This document shows positions 24,574 to 35,801 of a stretch of DNA of 47,889 bases, one piece after another (positions within the stretch are counted from its first letter, which is position 1; the number at the start of each line of letters is the position of its first letter). This DNA is from CAZTTG01 sp964615935 (GTDB lineage Bacteria; Planctomycetota; UBA1135; GCA-002686595). The stretch is taken from NCBI GenBank assembly GCA_964615935.1, contig CAZTTG010000049.1, positions 1 through 47,889 of the forward strand. The letters are read 5' to 3'. The notes under the pieces were generated by a model. The model was not told where the DNA came from. It did not search any database and saw nothing but the letters and a program-made list of their open reading frames with translations. The position numbers and the translations under genes were made by a program.

Positions 24574-26259
24574 TTACATGTCGATGTACTTGGGACCGCC
24601 GCCGGCCTCGGGCACCACCCACTGGATGGCCTGGTAGGGATCGGCGATGTCACAGGTCTTGCAGTGCACGCAGTTGCTGGCGTTGATGACGACGCCCGCG
24701 GGGGAGTCGCCCTCGGGCCACTCGTAGACCGCGGCCGGGCAGAAGTGCTGGCAGGGGTTGCCGTACTCGGCGGTGCAGCGGCTGGTGCAAAGATCCGGCT
24801 CGGTCACCACCAGGTGCGGCGGCTGGTCCTCCTCGTGGACCGCCCCCGAGTGGTAGACGTCGGTGAGCTTGTCCATCGAGCCGGAGTCGTCGTAGGTGGG
24901 CGTGGTGAAGGTCGAGGCGCTCACCGGGCGCATGTGCTTGTGGTCGGCCTGGGTCCCCCGCTTGGCCACCAACCCGCGGCCCCCGGTCACCCGCTGGAAG
25001 GCGTAGTCGATGGCGCCGCGCACCATGCCCCCGCCGAAGGCCTGGCGCCAGTTGCGCACGCCCCACAGCTCCTCGCGGGCCCAGGAGGACTCGAAGCCGG
25101 CGGTGTAGGCCGCCAGCGCATCCGCCGACGAGTCCCCCTTCTCCAGGGCGGCGGCGATGGCCTCGGCCGCCAGCATGCCCGACTTGATGCCCAGGTGGAT
25201 GCCCTTCAGGCGCGCGGCGTTCAGGAAGCCGGCGGTGTCGCCCACCAGGCAGAAGCCGTCCCCCTGCAGGCGGGGCATGGCGAAGACGCCGCCCTCGGGG
25301 ATGGTCTTGGCGCCGTAGCGGATCACCTTGCCGCCCTGCAGGTGCTCCTGCACGGCGGGGTGCTGCTTCCACTGGACGAAGAGCGCGTGGGGATCCAGCT
25401 TCGCGTCGCCCTGGTCGAGCGCCACCACGAAGCCGATGGACAGGCGGTTGTCCTTCTGCCCGTAGATCCAGGAACCGCCGTAGTCCCGGCTGGTGAGGGG
25501 GTAGCCGGCGGTGTGGATCACCCGGCCGAGCATGTCCGCGCCGCGCTCCTCGGGGATCTCCCACAGCTCCTTGACGCCGGTGGCGTAGATCTGGTCGTGG
25601 CCCTGGGGCGCGAGATCCAGGCGGTCGATCAGGCCCCGGGCCAGGCTCCCGCGGGTGCCCTCGGCGAAGACCGTGACCGGCGCGGTCACGTTCATGCCGG
25701 GCTCGAAGGTGCCCTTCTGGCTGCCGTCCTTGGCGACGCCCGCGTCGCGCGTCTGGACCCCCAGCACGCGGCTGCCGTCGTAGAGGACCTCGGCGCCCGC
25801 GAAGCCGGGGTAGACCTCCACGCCGAGGGACTCGGCCTGCTCCTTCATCCAGCGCACCACGCGGTAGAGGCTGACCACGTAGTTGCCCTCGTTGTGCAGG
25901 GGCGGCGGGATGAGCACGGGGCTCAGGCGCTTGTGCCCGCCGCCCGGCCGCAGGAGCTCCACGCGCTCGGAGCGCACCTCGCTCTCCACCGGGCATCCGA
26001 GCTCCAGCCAGTCGGGGAAGAGCTCGCGCATGCCGCGGGGATCCATCACCGCGCCCGAGAGGGTGTGGTAGCCGATGTCCTCGGCCTTCTCCAGGACCAG
26101 GACGGTCTTGTCCTCCATCCCCTTCTCCGCCAGCAGACGGCTGAGGTGGATGGCGCAGGCCAGGCCGGCGGGGCCGGCGCCGACGATCAGGGCGTCGACC
26201 TCGAGGTCCTCGCGCTCGACGTCGGGGACCTGCCAGGAGATCTGCTTCTCGGTGCTCAT
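24574..26259 (-). CDS. Electron transfer flavoprotein-quinone oxidoreductase (ETF-QO)
   Basis: This 561-residue enzyme carries electrons from ETF (fatty acid and amino acid oxidation) to the quinone pool at the membrane. The FAD fold is at DALIVGAGPAGLACAIHLSRLL and the central motif is GDTAGFLNAARLKGIHLGIKSG. The C-terminus holds the [4Fe-4S] site: cysteines in DLCTSRC and NPCQHFCP, then NCVHCKTCDIADPYQAIQWVVPEAGGGP, diagnostic for ETF-QO. I chose ATG 26259, preceded by GAGG, over the in-frame TTG at 26265. ETF subunits are not in the window. Confidence 0.95.
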   Translation of the reverse strand: MSTEKQISWQVPDVEREDLEVDALIVGAGPAGLACAIHLSRLLAEKGMEDKTVLVLEKAEDIGYHTLSGAVMDPRGMRELFPDWLELGCPVESEVRSERVELLRPGGGHKRLSPVLIPPPLHNEGNYVVSLYRVVRWMKEQAESLGVEVYPGFAGAEVLYDGSRVLGVQTRDAGVAKDGSQKGTFEPGMNVTAPVTVFAEGTRGSLARGLIDRLDLAPQGHDQIYATGVKELWEIPEERGADMLGRVIHTAGYPLTSRDYGGSWIYGQKDNRLSIGFVVALDQGDAKLDPHALFVQWKQHPAVQEHLQGGKVIRYGAKTIPEGGVFAMPRLQGDGFCLVGDTAGFLNAARLKGIHLGIKSGMLAAEAIAAALEKGDSSADALAAYTAGFESSWAREELWGVRNWRQAFGGGMVRGAIDYAFQRVTGGRGLVAKRGTQADHKHMRPVSASTFTTPTYDDSGSMDKLTDVYHSGAVHEEDQPPHLVVTEPDLCTSRCTAEYGNPCQHFCPAAVYEWPEGDSPAGVVINASNCVHCKTCDIADPYQAIQWVVPEAGGGPKYIDM

Positions 26260-26364
26260 GGGCAACCTCGGGGACGATGGGTGGGGCCTGGAGGGACTGG
26301 AGCCGAGCAGGTTAGCAAAGCCGGCCCGGGCGGCGGAAGGGCGCGATCGCGCGCCCGGCGAGGC

Positions 26365-27078
26365 TCAGGAGCCCTGGCCCACCCAGTGCCCGCCGTCGGG
26401 GTAGAGCTCCTTCTTCCAGACCGGCAGGCTGACCTTGATCTCGTCGATCAGGAAGCGGCAGGCCTTGAAGGCGGCGTCCCGGTGCGGGCTGGCCACGGCC
26501 ACCACCACCGAGGCCTCGCCCACCTCCACCTCGCCGGTGCGGTGCTGGCACAGCATGCGCAGCCGCAGGTCGGGTCGGGTGCCGTCGACGTCGCCGAGCT
26601 CGGCCTGGCAGCGCCCGAAGATGCGCCCCATCTCGGGGCCGGCCATCTCCTGGAAGGCCTCGTAGTGCAGCCGCTCCACCACCCGTCCCTCGGCATCAGC
26701 GCGCACCGTGCCGGTGAACAGGCAGACCGCGCCGCAGCTCGGGTGGGAGACGCGCCGCTGGCACTCCGCCGGGTCCAGCACCTCGGCGGTGAGCTCGAAG
26801 ACGCCGCACTCGAACTCCTCCCCGGGGAGGGGCGCGCCTCCCGACACGGGCGGGATGAGGGCCACCTTCGCGCCGTCACGGATGGCCGCGTCCTCGCCGA
26901 CGTAGACCGTGTCGATCACCCCGCGCGCCGCCGAGACCTCGCCCAGCTCCGGGTGCCGCTCGGCGAGGAGGCGCTTGAGGCCGGCCAGGTCGAGATCCTC
27001 CGGCAGCTCGTCGAGCTCGATCTGCTGCACGCCGGCCATCTCGCGCAGGACGGCGAAGAGCTGAACGGTGACCTTCAA
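26365..27078 (-). CDS. MoaD-MoaE fusion, molybdopterin synthase (MoaX-like)
   Basis: This 237-residue protein joins both subunits of molybdopterin synthase, which adds dithiolene sulfur to precursor Z. Residues 1-81 are a ubiquitin-like MoaD ending in the essential Gly80-Gly81 (LIPPVSGG). After a short linker, about residues 90-237 are MoaE (AVCLFTGTVR, LHYEAFQEMAG, HRTGEVEVGEASV, SPHRDAAF and PVWKKE). MoaD needs a free C-terminal Gly-Gly for thiocarboxylation, so cleavage after Gly81 is expected, as reported for Mycobacterium tuberculosis MoaX. The start appears to be TTG at 27078, behind GGGAGG. Confidence 0.92.
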   Translation of the reverse strand: MKVTVQLFAVLREMAGVQQIELDELPEDLDLAGLKRLLAERHPELGEVSAARGVIDTVYVGEDAAIRDGAKVALIPPVSGGAPLPGEEFECGVFELTAEVLDPAECQRRVSHPSCGAVCLFTGTVRADAEGRVVERLHYEAFQEMAGPEMGRIFGRCQAELGDVDGTRPDLRLRMLCQHRTGEVEVGEASVVVAVASPHRDAAFKACRFLIDEIKVSLPVWKKELYPDGGHWVGQGS

Positions 27079-27154
27079 TGCTGGCCTCCCTCGGCCGGGG
27101 TCTGGATCGACGAGCCGCGCCCCGGGGCGCGGGCTCCCGCGGTCGCGGAGGCGA

Positions 27155-27613
27155 TCAGAAGGGCGTGTCCGAGTCGTTGACGTCCAGGATGTCGGGCTCG
27201 GAGGCGCCGCCTCCCTCGCCGCCGTAGCCGCCGGCCCCCGCCGGCGCCGCCTCCGGCGGAGGGCCGCCGCCCTCGCGGGCCGAGCCGCAGAACTCCCAGT
27301 TGTCGGCCACCACGTAGAGCTTGCTGCGCTTGGCTCCGCTCTCCTTGTCCTGCCAGGTGTCCAGCCGCAGGGAGCCCTCGACGAAGGCCGGGCGACCCTT
27401 GTCGTGGTAGCGGGCGAAGGCCTCCCCGCGCTTGCCGAACATGGTGATGTCGATGAAGGTCGGCTCCTCGCGCCATTGTTCCGTCTGCGAATCCCGGAAC
27501 CGCCGGTTGACGGCCAGGCCGAACTTGCAGATCGGCGTCCCGTTCTGGGTGTAGGTCAGCTCGGGCTTCCGGGTCAGGTTGCCCATCAGGATGACCTTGT
27601 TGTAGTTGCCCAT
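27155..27613 (-). CDS. ssb: Single-stranded DNA-binding protein
   Basis: This 152-residue SSB has an N-terminal OB fold (MGNYNKVILMGNLTRKPEL, FGLAVNRRF, FIDITMFGKRGEAFARY, GSLRLDTW). A Gly/Pro/Ala-rich linker (about 113-140) leads to the acidic tip DVNDSDTPF that recruits repair and replication proteins. The start is ATG 27613. Divergent from the PilZ gene; 76 bases separate it from the MoaD-MoaE gene downstream. Confidence 0.96.
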   Translation of the reverse strand: MGNYNKVILMGNLTRKPELTYTQNGTPICKFGLAVNRRFRDSQTEQWREEPTFIDITMFGKRGEAFARYHDKGRPAFVEGSLRLDTWQDKESGAKRSKLYVVADNWEFCGSAREGGGPPPEAAPAGAGGYGGEGGGASEPDILDVNDSDTPF

Positions 27614-27733
27614 CGTCCGCTTTCCTCTCGTTTCCCTGGGATCCGCGGGCCGGGCCCGGTCCCCCCGGGGCCGCCCGCGGGCCGAGTATAGCCGGCCGCC
27701 CCGGGCGGCGGACAGCCGGGACCGCTCAGGCTG

Positions 27734-27762
27734 TGGACAGCCCCGCGGCGGCGATCTAGGAT
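27734..27762 (+). promoter_or_regulatory. Candidate promoter of the PilZ gene
   Basis: TGGACA (27734-27739) and TAGGAT (27757-27762) are 17 bases apart, five and four matches to the -35/-10 consensus respectively. Transcription would begin near 27769, which favours the GTG start at 27797 over an earlier TTG at 27776. Confidence 0.5.
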
Positions 27763-27796
27763 CCTCCTGCCCGAATTGGACACCCAGAGGCCCACC

Positions 27797-28186
27797 GTGA
27801 TCGACAAGCCCGCAGCGGAGGGAGCCGCCTCCACGAGCCGGCCCTTGGAACGCCGTCAACACCCCCGCGCCCAGGCCGACTGGGCCGTCACCCTGCACCT
27901 GGAGGGCGGTCTGCGCCGAGCGCGGCTCCGGGACGTCTCCCGCGCGGGAATCTGCTTCTTCCTCGACTGCGCGGTGCCGGAGATGACCCTGCTGGAGATC
28001 GACCTGGAGTGGCCCGGCCCCTCCGGGATTCGGCGGCTCAGCGGGAGGGGAGCGGTGGTGCGCTGCGAGCGCATCGCCGAGGGCGTCGAGCACTGGGAGA
28101 TCGCCGTCTTCCTGCACGAGATGGACGAGGGCGATCGGCGCTCGCTCGACGAGTACGTCAGCCGCAGCAAGGGGTCGGACGCCTAG
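27797..28186 (+). CDS. PilZ-domain protein, probable c-di-GMP receptor
   Basis: The 129-residue protein is essentially one PilZ domain. The binding motif RRQHPR (the RxxxR signature) and DVSRAG (D/N-x-S-x-x-G) are both present, so cyclic di-GMP binding is likely. No output domain is attached, so it probably acts by protein contact. The GTG start is chosen because AGAGG lies seven bases upstream and the promoter is too close to the alternative TTG. It converges on prmC with a 10-base gap. Confidence 0.85.
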   Translation: MIDKPAAEGAASTSRPLERRQHPRAQADWAVTLHLEGGLRRARLRDVSRAGICFFLDCAVPEMTLLEIDLEWPGPSGIRRLSGRGAVVRCERIAEGVEHWEIAVFLHEMDEGDRRSLDEYVSRSKGSDA

Positions 28187-28196
28187 GTCCGACTCG

Positions 28197-29111
28197 CTAG
28201 ACCGAGACCTCCAGCGCGCGCGGCACGCCCGCGAGATCGGGGTGCAGGCAGGGCTCCAGGCCGCGCGAGCGGGCCAGCTCGGCGGCGCGCTCGGCCTGTC
28301 CCAGGCCCAGCTCCACCAGCAGGAGGCCGCCGGGCCGCAGCCGGCGGGGTACCTCGTCCAGGAGCCGGCGCAGCCAGCAGTCCGGGTCGCCCGCGGGCAC
28401 GAAGAGGGCCTGGGCGGGCTCGTGGTCGCGCACCTCCGGCTGCAGGGCGGACGCCTCGGCGGGGTCGACGTAGGGGGGATTGCAGACGAGGAGGTCGAGC
28501 TCTCCGATGCGGGCGCGCTCCAGGGCCGCGAGGCCGTCGCCCAGCACGAAGTCCACCCGGGCCCCGAGGTCCCGGGCGTTGCGGCGGGCCAGCTCGAGGG
28601 CCGGCTCGCTCACGTCGCAGGCGGTGACCCGGCTCCCCGCCAGCTCGAGGGCCAGGGTGATGGCGAGGCAGCCCGAGCCCGTGCCCACGTCGGCCACGCG
28701 CAGGCCCCCGTCGGGCCCTCCCGCCGCCGCGGAGGGCCCTCCCCGAGGCTCGCCCGGGGCCAGGCGCTCGCGGGCCAGGTCGACCAGGAGCTCGGTCTCC
28801 GGGCGCGGGATCAGGACCGCCGGGCCGACGGCGAACGGGCGCCCGTAGAACTCGCGGGTCCCGGTGATGTAGGCGCAGGGCTCCCCCGAGGCGCGGCGCA
28901 CCAGGTGGTCGCGGGCGCGCCCGATCTCCTCCGCGGCGACCGGGCGGTCGAGCTGGAGGAAGAGCTCCAGGCGCTCCATCCCCAGGGCGCAGGCCACCAG
29001 GAGCTCGGCCTCGAGCCGGGCGGACTCGACGCCCTTGCGCTCCAGGAACGCGCGCCCCCGCAGCACCATCTCCCCCACCGTGCGGGGCGGCTCGTGCCGG
29101 CCCCCGGCCAT
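28197..29111 (-). CDS. prmC: Release factor glutamine N5-methyltransferase
   Basis: This 304-residue enzyme methylates the Gln of the GGQ motif in release factors 1 and 2. It has the N-terminal helical domain, the SAM-binding stretch VADVGTGSGCLAITLALEL and the catalytic NPPY (LLVCNPPYVDPAEASAL). Its own substrate, prfA, lies two genes upstream in the same operon. Start ATG 29111 is four bases after the stop of the membrane protein gene. Confidence 0.95.
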   Translation of the reverse strand: MAGGRHEPPRTVGEMVLRGRAFLERKGVESARLEAELLVACALGMERLELFLQLDRPVAAEEIGRARDHLVRRASGEPCAYITGTREFYGRPFAVGPAVLIPRPETELLVDLARERLAPGEPRGGPSAAAGGPDGGLRVADVGTGSGCLAITLALELAGSRVTACDVSEPALELARRNARDLGARVDFVLGDGLAALERARIGELDLLVCNPPYVDPAEASALQPEVRDHEPAQALFVPAGDPDCWLRRLLDEVPRRLRPGGLLLVELGLGQAERAAELARSRGLEPCLHPDLAGVPRALEVSV

Positions 29112-29115
29112 GGGA

Positions 29116-29994
29116 TCAGCTCGGCGTCTCCGAGTCCCCGGCGCCCGACTTGCGCTGCTTGCGGGCGGCGACGCGGGCCTCCTGGGCGGCCTTGCGCTTG
29201 GCGTCCCCCTCGACCTTGGCCTCCTTCAGGGCCACGCCCAGGGTGTAGACCGCGAGGATGCCGGCGAAGCTGACGCCCACCGCCCCGAGGGTCCACCAGC
29301 CGTACTTGCCGGAGGTGAGCGAGATCACGCCGGCCAGGGCCGGACCCAGGAACAGGATCGGCACGATGGGGTTGAAGGTGGCGCCCTTGGAGTAGGCGTA
29401 GATGTGCACCAGGGTGATCAGGCCGAGCGCCAGGATCCCCTTCTCCTGCGAGCTCTTCAGGATGGCGTTCTTGATGCCCAGCACGGTCTCGTCGCCCAGC
29501 ACGGCGGCGTCGATGATCGGCAGCAGGGCCACCGCCATCAGCAGCAGCCCCAGGAGCTCGCCGACGTTCCAGCCCATCGAGCGGCGCTTGGGGGGGATGA
29601 CCTTCTTGCCCAGCGATTTGGCGAAGCCGGCGGCCTTGTCCCCGTAGCCGTGGGCCATGCACTGGTGGAAGACCCACGCGCCGAGCAGCATCACCAGCTT
29701 GGCCAGGGCCGAGACCCCGATGGCCGCCATCCCCAGCATCCAGGGGAAGAGGGAGGCGGCGACCAGGATGGTGGCCGCCTTCTGCAGGAGCTGGGGGGCC
29801 TTCTCGAGCTCGCGGGACTCGGTCCCGGGCAGGGCCACCTGGAGCTGCCCCCGGGGCGCCTTCCCGGCCGGCGCGGGATCCGCCATTGTCGTGGCGGCGC
29901 TCTCGGGGGGCGCCTCCTCGATCAGCTCGGCCACGGGTTCGAGCGGCTCCAGCTCGGTCAGTTCCGCTTCGTCGGGGGTCTTGGGCTCGCTCAT
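29116..29994 (-). CDS. Multi-pass membrane protein of unknown function in the prfA-prmC operon
   Basis: The 292-residue product has an acidic N-terminal tail (Glu/Pro/Leu-rich, 1-45). About five to six membrane helices follow (for example ILVAASLFPWMLGMAAIGVSAL, LLGLLLMAVALLPIIDAAVL, ILALGLITLVHIYAYSK). The C-terminus is a strongly basic coiled tail (KEAKVEGDAKRKAAQEARVAARKQRK). I recognise no named family. The basic tail could contact ribosomes or nucleic acid, which would suit its place between prfA and prmC, but this is speculation. Spacing of four bases to prmC implies co-translation. Confidence 0.75.
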   Translation of the reverse strand: MSEPKTPDEAELTELEPLEPVAELIEEAPPESAATTMADPAPAGKAPRGQLQVALPGTESRELEKAPQLLQKAATILVAASLFPWMLGMAAIGVSALAKLVMLLGAWVFHQCMAHGYGDKAAGFAKSLGKKVIPPKRRSMGWNVGELLGLLLMAVALLPIIDAAVLGDETVLGIKNAILKSSQEKGILALGLITLVHIYAYSKGATFNPIVPILFLGPALAGVISLTSGKYGWWTLGAVGVSFAGILAVYTLGVALKEAKVEGDAKRKAAQEARVAARKQRKSGAGDSETPS

Positions 29995-30063
29995 GGGGCA
30001 GTGGATGCGGGGTTGAGGGGAGGCGGTTGGAAACGCAGCGGTGGGTCGCGAGCTCGACGTTCC

Positions 30064-31143
<1,080 letters not shown>

Positions 31144-31239
31144 GGGAGCGACGCTCGACAGGGGTGCTCGGACGCGGCGGGCCGCCCGCGGGGTACTCGA
31201 TCTCGATGGCGCCGCGCCGCGGCGGCGCCCGGAAAGCGC

Positions 31240-31455
31240 CTACCTGCCCAGGCGGGCCTTGTCGCCGTACTTCTTGAGGAACTTGTCCACGCGCCCGGCG
31301 GCATCGACGAACTTCTGCTTGCCCGAGTAGAAGGGGTGGCAGACGTTGCAGATCTCGATCCGCATCTCCTTCACGGTGGCGCGGGTCTGGAAGGTGTTGC
31401 CACAGCCGCAGCGCACCTCGCAAACCTGGTACTCGGGGTGGATGCCTTGCTTCAT
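31240..31455 (-). CDS. rpmE: 50S ribosomal protein L31, zinc-binding form
   Basis: The 71-residue protein begins KQGIHPEYQ and has cysteines in VCEVRCGCGN and ICNVCHPF that bind zinc, marking the C+ form of L31. The end (KFLKKYGDKARLGR) is typical. It precedes prfA by 96 bases on the same strand. Confidence 0.96.
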   Translation of the reverse strand: MKQGIHPEYQVCEVRCGCGNTFQTRATVKEMRIEICNVCHPFYSGKQKFVDAAGRVDKFLKKYGDKARLGR

Positions 31456-31556
31456 CGGGGGGTACCTGCGGGGGGGGCCGAACGCCCGGAAAGGGGCCTC
31501 GCGAGGGGGAGGCCCGCCAGAAAGGGACCCGACAGGCTAGCGCCGGGTCGCGCGAT

Positions 31557-32207
31557 CTACAAGGCCCCGGGCCCCGGTGCGGGGCCGGGCGGGTGCCCCC
31601 TCCCGGCGCCCGGCCAGCCGGCCCGGGCCAGCAGCGCCAGGGTCAGCTCGACCGGCAGACCCACCACGTTGTCGAAACCGCCCCCCTCCAGGGCGGTGAC
31701 GAAGGCGTCGGCGGTCTCCTGGATAGCGTAGCCGCCCGCCTTCCCGCGCCACTCCCCCGAGGCCGCGTAGGCCTCGACCTCCCCCGGGGTGATCTCGCGC
31801 ATGGTCACCCAGGTGCGCTCGAAGCCGGGCCGGAGCGCGCCGTCGCGGCACCGCCCCACCGCCACGCCGGTGACCACCGAGTGCCGGGAGGCGGACAGCT
31901 CGCCCAGCATCTCCCGGGCCTCCTCCTCGGAGCCCGGCTTGCCCAGCAGCCGCTCGCGGCCCGGCACCCCCAGGGCCACCACCGTGTCCGCGGCCACCAC
32001 CCAGCGGTCCGCGTCCGGAAGCCGGGCCAGGGCCGCCCGGGCCTTGCGCAGGGCCAGGCCGACGGCGGCATCCTCCGCGCCGGCGAAGCGCGAGAGGTCC
32101 TCGTCCACCTCGACCGGCCGGACCTCGAGCTCCACCCCCGCCTCGCGCAGCAGGCGGCGGCGCCGCGGCGAGGCCGAGGCCAGCACGATCCGCTCGCCCG
32201 CCCCCAC
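31557..32207 (-). CDS. maf: Maf-family nucleoside triphosphate pyrophosphatase
   Basis: The 216-residue house-cleaning enzyme hydrolyses non-canonical or canonical NTPs to NMP. Motifs are SASPRRRRLLREAG at the N-terminus, the catalytic Asp in VVAADTVVAL, KARAALA, and GKAGGYAIQ followed by DNVVGLP. The C-terminal extension is Pro/Gly-rich. It starts with GTG only nine bases after the stop of the endonuclease-III-like gene and is probably translated together with it. Confidence 0.92.
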   Translation of the reverse strand: MGAGERIVLASASPRRRRLLREAGVELEVRPVEVDEDLSRFAGAEDAAVGLALRKARAALARLPDADRWVVAADTVVALGVPGRERLLGKPGSEEEAREMLGELSASRHSVVTGVAVGRCRDGALRPGFERTWVTMREITPGEVEAYAASGEWRGKAGGYAIQETADAFVTALEGGGFDNVVGLPVELTLALLARAGWPGAGRGHPPGPAPGPGAL

Positions 32208-32216
32208 GTCGATCCC

Positions 32217-33471
32217 TCAGCGGCGGCGAGCCGAGCCGCCGCGCGCGGCCTTCTTCGACGCCGCCTTGCGGGCCACCTTCCGGCCGGCGCGGGAGGCCTT
32301 GGCGGTGGACTTGCGCGCGCTCTTGCGGACCGCCTTGGTGGCGCTCTTGCGGACCGCCTTGGCGGCGGCCTTGCGGACCGGCTTCTTCCTGATCGCGGCC
32401 TTCTTGCCGGTCTTCTTGCCGGTCTTCTTGCCGGTCTTCTTGCCGGTCTTCTTGCCGGTCTTCTTGNNNNNNNNNNNNNNNNNNNNNNNNNNNNNNNNNN
32501 NNNNNNNNNNNNNNNNNNNNNNNNNNNNNNNNNNNNNNNNNNNNNNNNNNNNNNNNNNNNNNNNNNCTGGCCTTCTTCCGGGCCGCGGCGGCCTTCCTCT
32601 TGGCGGTCTCCCGGCGGGCGCGCTCCTGGATCAGCTTCCTCTTGGTAGCCTCGCGCCGTCGCTCCTCCCCGCGGCGGCGCCGCTCGGCCTCGCGTTCCCG
32701 GCGCTCGAGGTCGCGCTGACGCTTCCTCTCCTCGGTCTCCCGGCGCTTGCGCGTGCGCTCCTGCTCCCGCACGCGCTGAGCCGCCAGGCGCGCCTGCTGG
32801 GTCTGCCAGTCCCGGTACACCCGCTTGCCCACGGTGCACTTCTCGTGCAGGGGGCACTCCCAGCAGAGCGGCTTACGCGAATCGCACCACCGGGAGGCCA
32901 CCTGGCCGAGGACCATGGCGAATTCCAGCTGTCCCTCGGCCGGCACCAGGGGCTCGATCGCGACGCGCGCCTTGCGCATCGAGGAGGTGCGGGCCATCAG
33001 GCCGAAGCGGTCCAGCACCCGCACCATGGCCGTGGTCACGGGCATCTCGCCGCTGGCCAGGGAGAGCAGGTAGTAGGAGGTGGCCAGGCCCAGGAAGCGG
33101 AGCTGGACCACGAAGCGCGAGCTCTGGAGCGGGTCCTCGCGCAGGAACTCCAGGTCGAGCCCGTGGGTCTGCTGGAAGACCTCCTGCAGGTAGGTCCGCA
33201 CGTCCTGGGCCGCCCGCTTGCCTTCGCCCGGCTCGAAGCCCAGGTCGGAGGCGATGTCCTGGGCCTGGGTGACGCGCAGCTCGTTCCAGTCGTCGTAGCC
33301 CGCGCGCAGCGCATCGAGGGCCCCGATGGACTCCTCGTAGCTCAGGTGTCTCTGGAGGACCGCCAGCATGCCCTGCTCCAGCAGGGTGGCCTCCTCGGCC
33401 GGCCGGGGCCGGGGCCACTCCAGCTCGACGAGCTGGATCAGCTTGGCGGTGGTCGGGGTCTTCTTCGTCAC
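32217..33471 (-). CDS. Endonuclease III-like protein lacking catalytic residues, with a histone H1-like Lys/Ala tail (contains assembly gap)
   Basis: From ATG 33471 about 220 residues form an endonuclease III-like helical domain. It ends in an intact [4Fe-4S] loop, C-x6-C-x2-C-x5-C (in the segment CDSRKPLCWECPLHEKC). The catalytic Asp of the VDTH motif aligns with Thr in VTTAMVRV, and the Lys of the GVGRKTA hairpin aligns with Ala in LGLATSYY, so glycosylase/lyase activity is probably lost. A charged coiled region rich in Arg/Glu follows, then an H1-like tail of KKTG repeats and KAARK-type segments ending GSARRR. The 100-N gap at 32467-32566 lies in the repeats. The flanking frames do not agree across 100 bases, so the gap size is nominal and the true gap is two or zero bases off a multiple of three. 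A DNA-binding structural role is likely. Confidence 0.75.
32406..32466 (-). repeat. 12-bp tandem repeat encoding Lys-Lys-Thr-Gly
   Basis: GCCGGTCTTCTT (plus strand) is repeated five times without change and runs straight into the gap. On the coding strand each unit reads Lys-Lys-Thr-Gly. The array very probably continues inside the gap and is why the assembly broke. Confidence 0.95.
32467..32566. other. Assembly gap of exactly 100 N
   Basis: One hundred consecutive N bases, a conventional placeholder for unknown length. It falls inside the Lys-rich tail of the endonuclease-III-like gene. Confidence 0.99.
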
Positions 33472-33571
33472 GGGAGCCTCCAGCCGCCGGCGGGGGGCGC
33501 GACGCGGGGACCCCGCCGGGCGGGCGATCTGCCTGGGTGTGGCTCCGCCGGCGGTCGCGGCGGAGGGAGCC

Positions 33572-33979
33572 TCACTCCGACTCGCTCGCGGCCTTCTTCG
33601 CGGTGGCCCGATCCCGGGCCCGCGCGACCTTGGCCTCGTCGAGCGTCTTCCTGCGCGCTTCCCGCCGCTGGTGCGTGGCGGTCGAGCGCTTGCGCCCGGT
33701 GCGCTTGCGCCGGGTGGGAGCGGGTCGGTCCGCGTACACCTCGGAGCGCTTGAAGATCGAGTTCACGGTCTCGCTGGGCTTCGCCCCCACCCCGATCCAG
33801 TGCTTCGCCCGCTCCACGTTCAGGCTGAGGCGAGCCTCCTCCCGAGGGGCGATGGGGTCGTAGAGTCCGAGGTTCTCCAGCGTCCGCCCGTCCCGGGGGA
33901 AGCGCGAGTCGGCGACGGATATCCGGTAGCAGGGACGGTTCTTGCGCCCCGTGCGCTTCATTCGGATGACGACGGCCAT
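33572..33979 (-). CDS. rpsP: 30S ribosomal protein S16 with extended basic C-terminus
   Basis: The N-terminal about 80 residues are canonical S16 (MAVVIRMKRTGRKNRPCYRISVADSR, DGRTLENLGLYDP, LNVERAKHWIGVGAKPSETV). The total of 135 residues exceeds the usual 80-90 by a Lys/Arg/Ala tail (RRKRTGRKRSTATHQRREARRKT). The gene follows ffh on the same strand, a common bacterial order. The tail probably binds rRNA but its role is not known. Confidence 0.95.
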   Translation of the reverse strand: MAVVIRMKRTGRKNRPCYRISVADSRFPRDGRTLENLGLYDPIAPREEARLSLNVERAKHWIGVGAKPSETVNSIFKRSEVYADRPAPTRRKRTGRKRSTATHQRREARRKTLDEAKVARARDRATAKKAASESE

Positions 33980-34085
33980 GGGATTCGGAGGGATTTTTTC
34001 GGGTTGCAGGGCGCCCGGGACCCGATCTCGGGCCCTCTCCAGGCGTGCGGGAATCGGGGAGTCTAGCCGGAGCCCGATGGGGCTC

Positions 34086-35693
<1,608 letters not shown>

Positions 35694-35728
35694 GGGGAGG
35701 ACCGCGGGCCGGGGGTCGAGCGGGCCCA

Positions 35729-35757
35729 TTTATAGAGCCGGGAGGGCGTGCTGTCTC
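35729..35757 (-). promoter_or_regulatory. Candidate promoter of the ffh-rpsP operon
   Basis: On the minus strand GAGACA (35752-35757) is followed after 17 bases by TATAAA (35729-35734), 35 bases upstream of the ffh ATG. TATAAA is an unusually AT-rich hexamer for this DNA, and the spacing is optimal. Confidence 0.5.
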
Positions 35758-35801
35758 GCGATCGGGCGGCTACATTTCCCCCGGGGATCGGGAGAGGACC
35801 C

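Noticed and set aside
23179..27180. A 1333-codon open frame on the plus strand, antisense to pepA, ETF-QO and the MoaD-MoaE gene
   Set aside because: It is low-complexity (Gly/Ala/Val/Leu/His) and mirrors well-identified minus-strand genes; long antisense frames are expected at this GC content.
31537..33471. One frame read straight through the 100-N gap, giving a QEDR repeat and an end at 31537
   Set aside because: The gap length is nominal. The other frame gives KKTG repeats and a Lys/Ala/Arg tail that stops at 32217, just before the maf start, which fits the coding pattern upstream of the gap.
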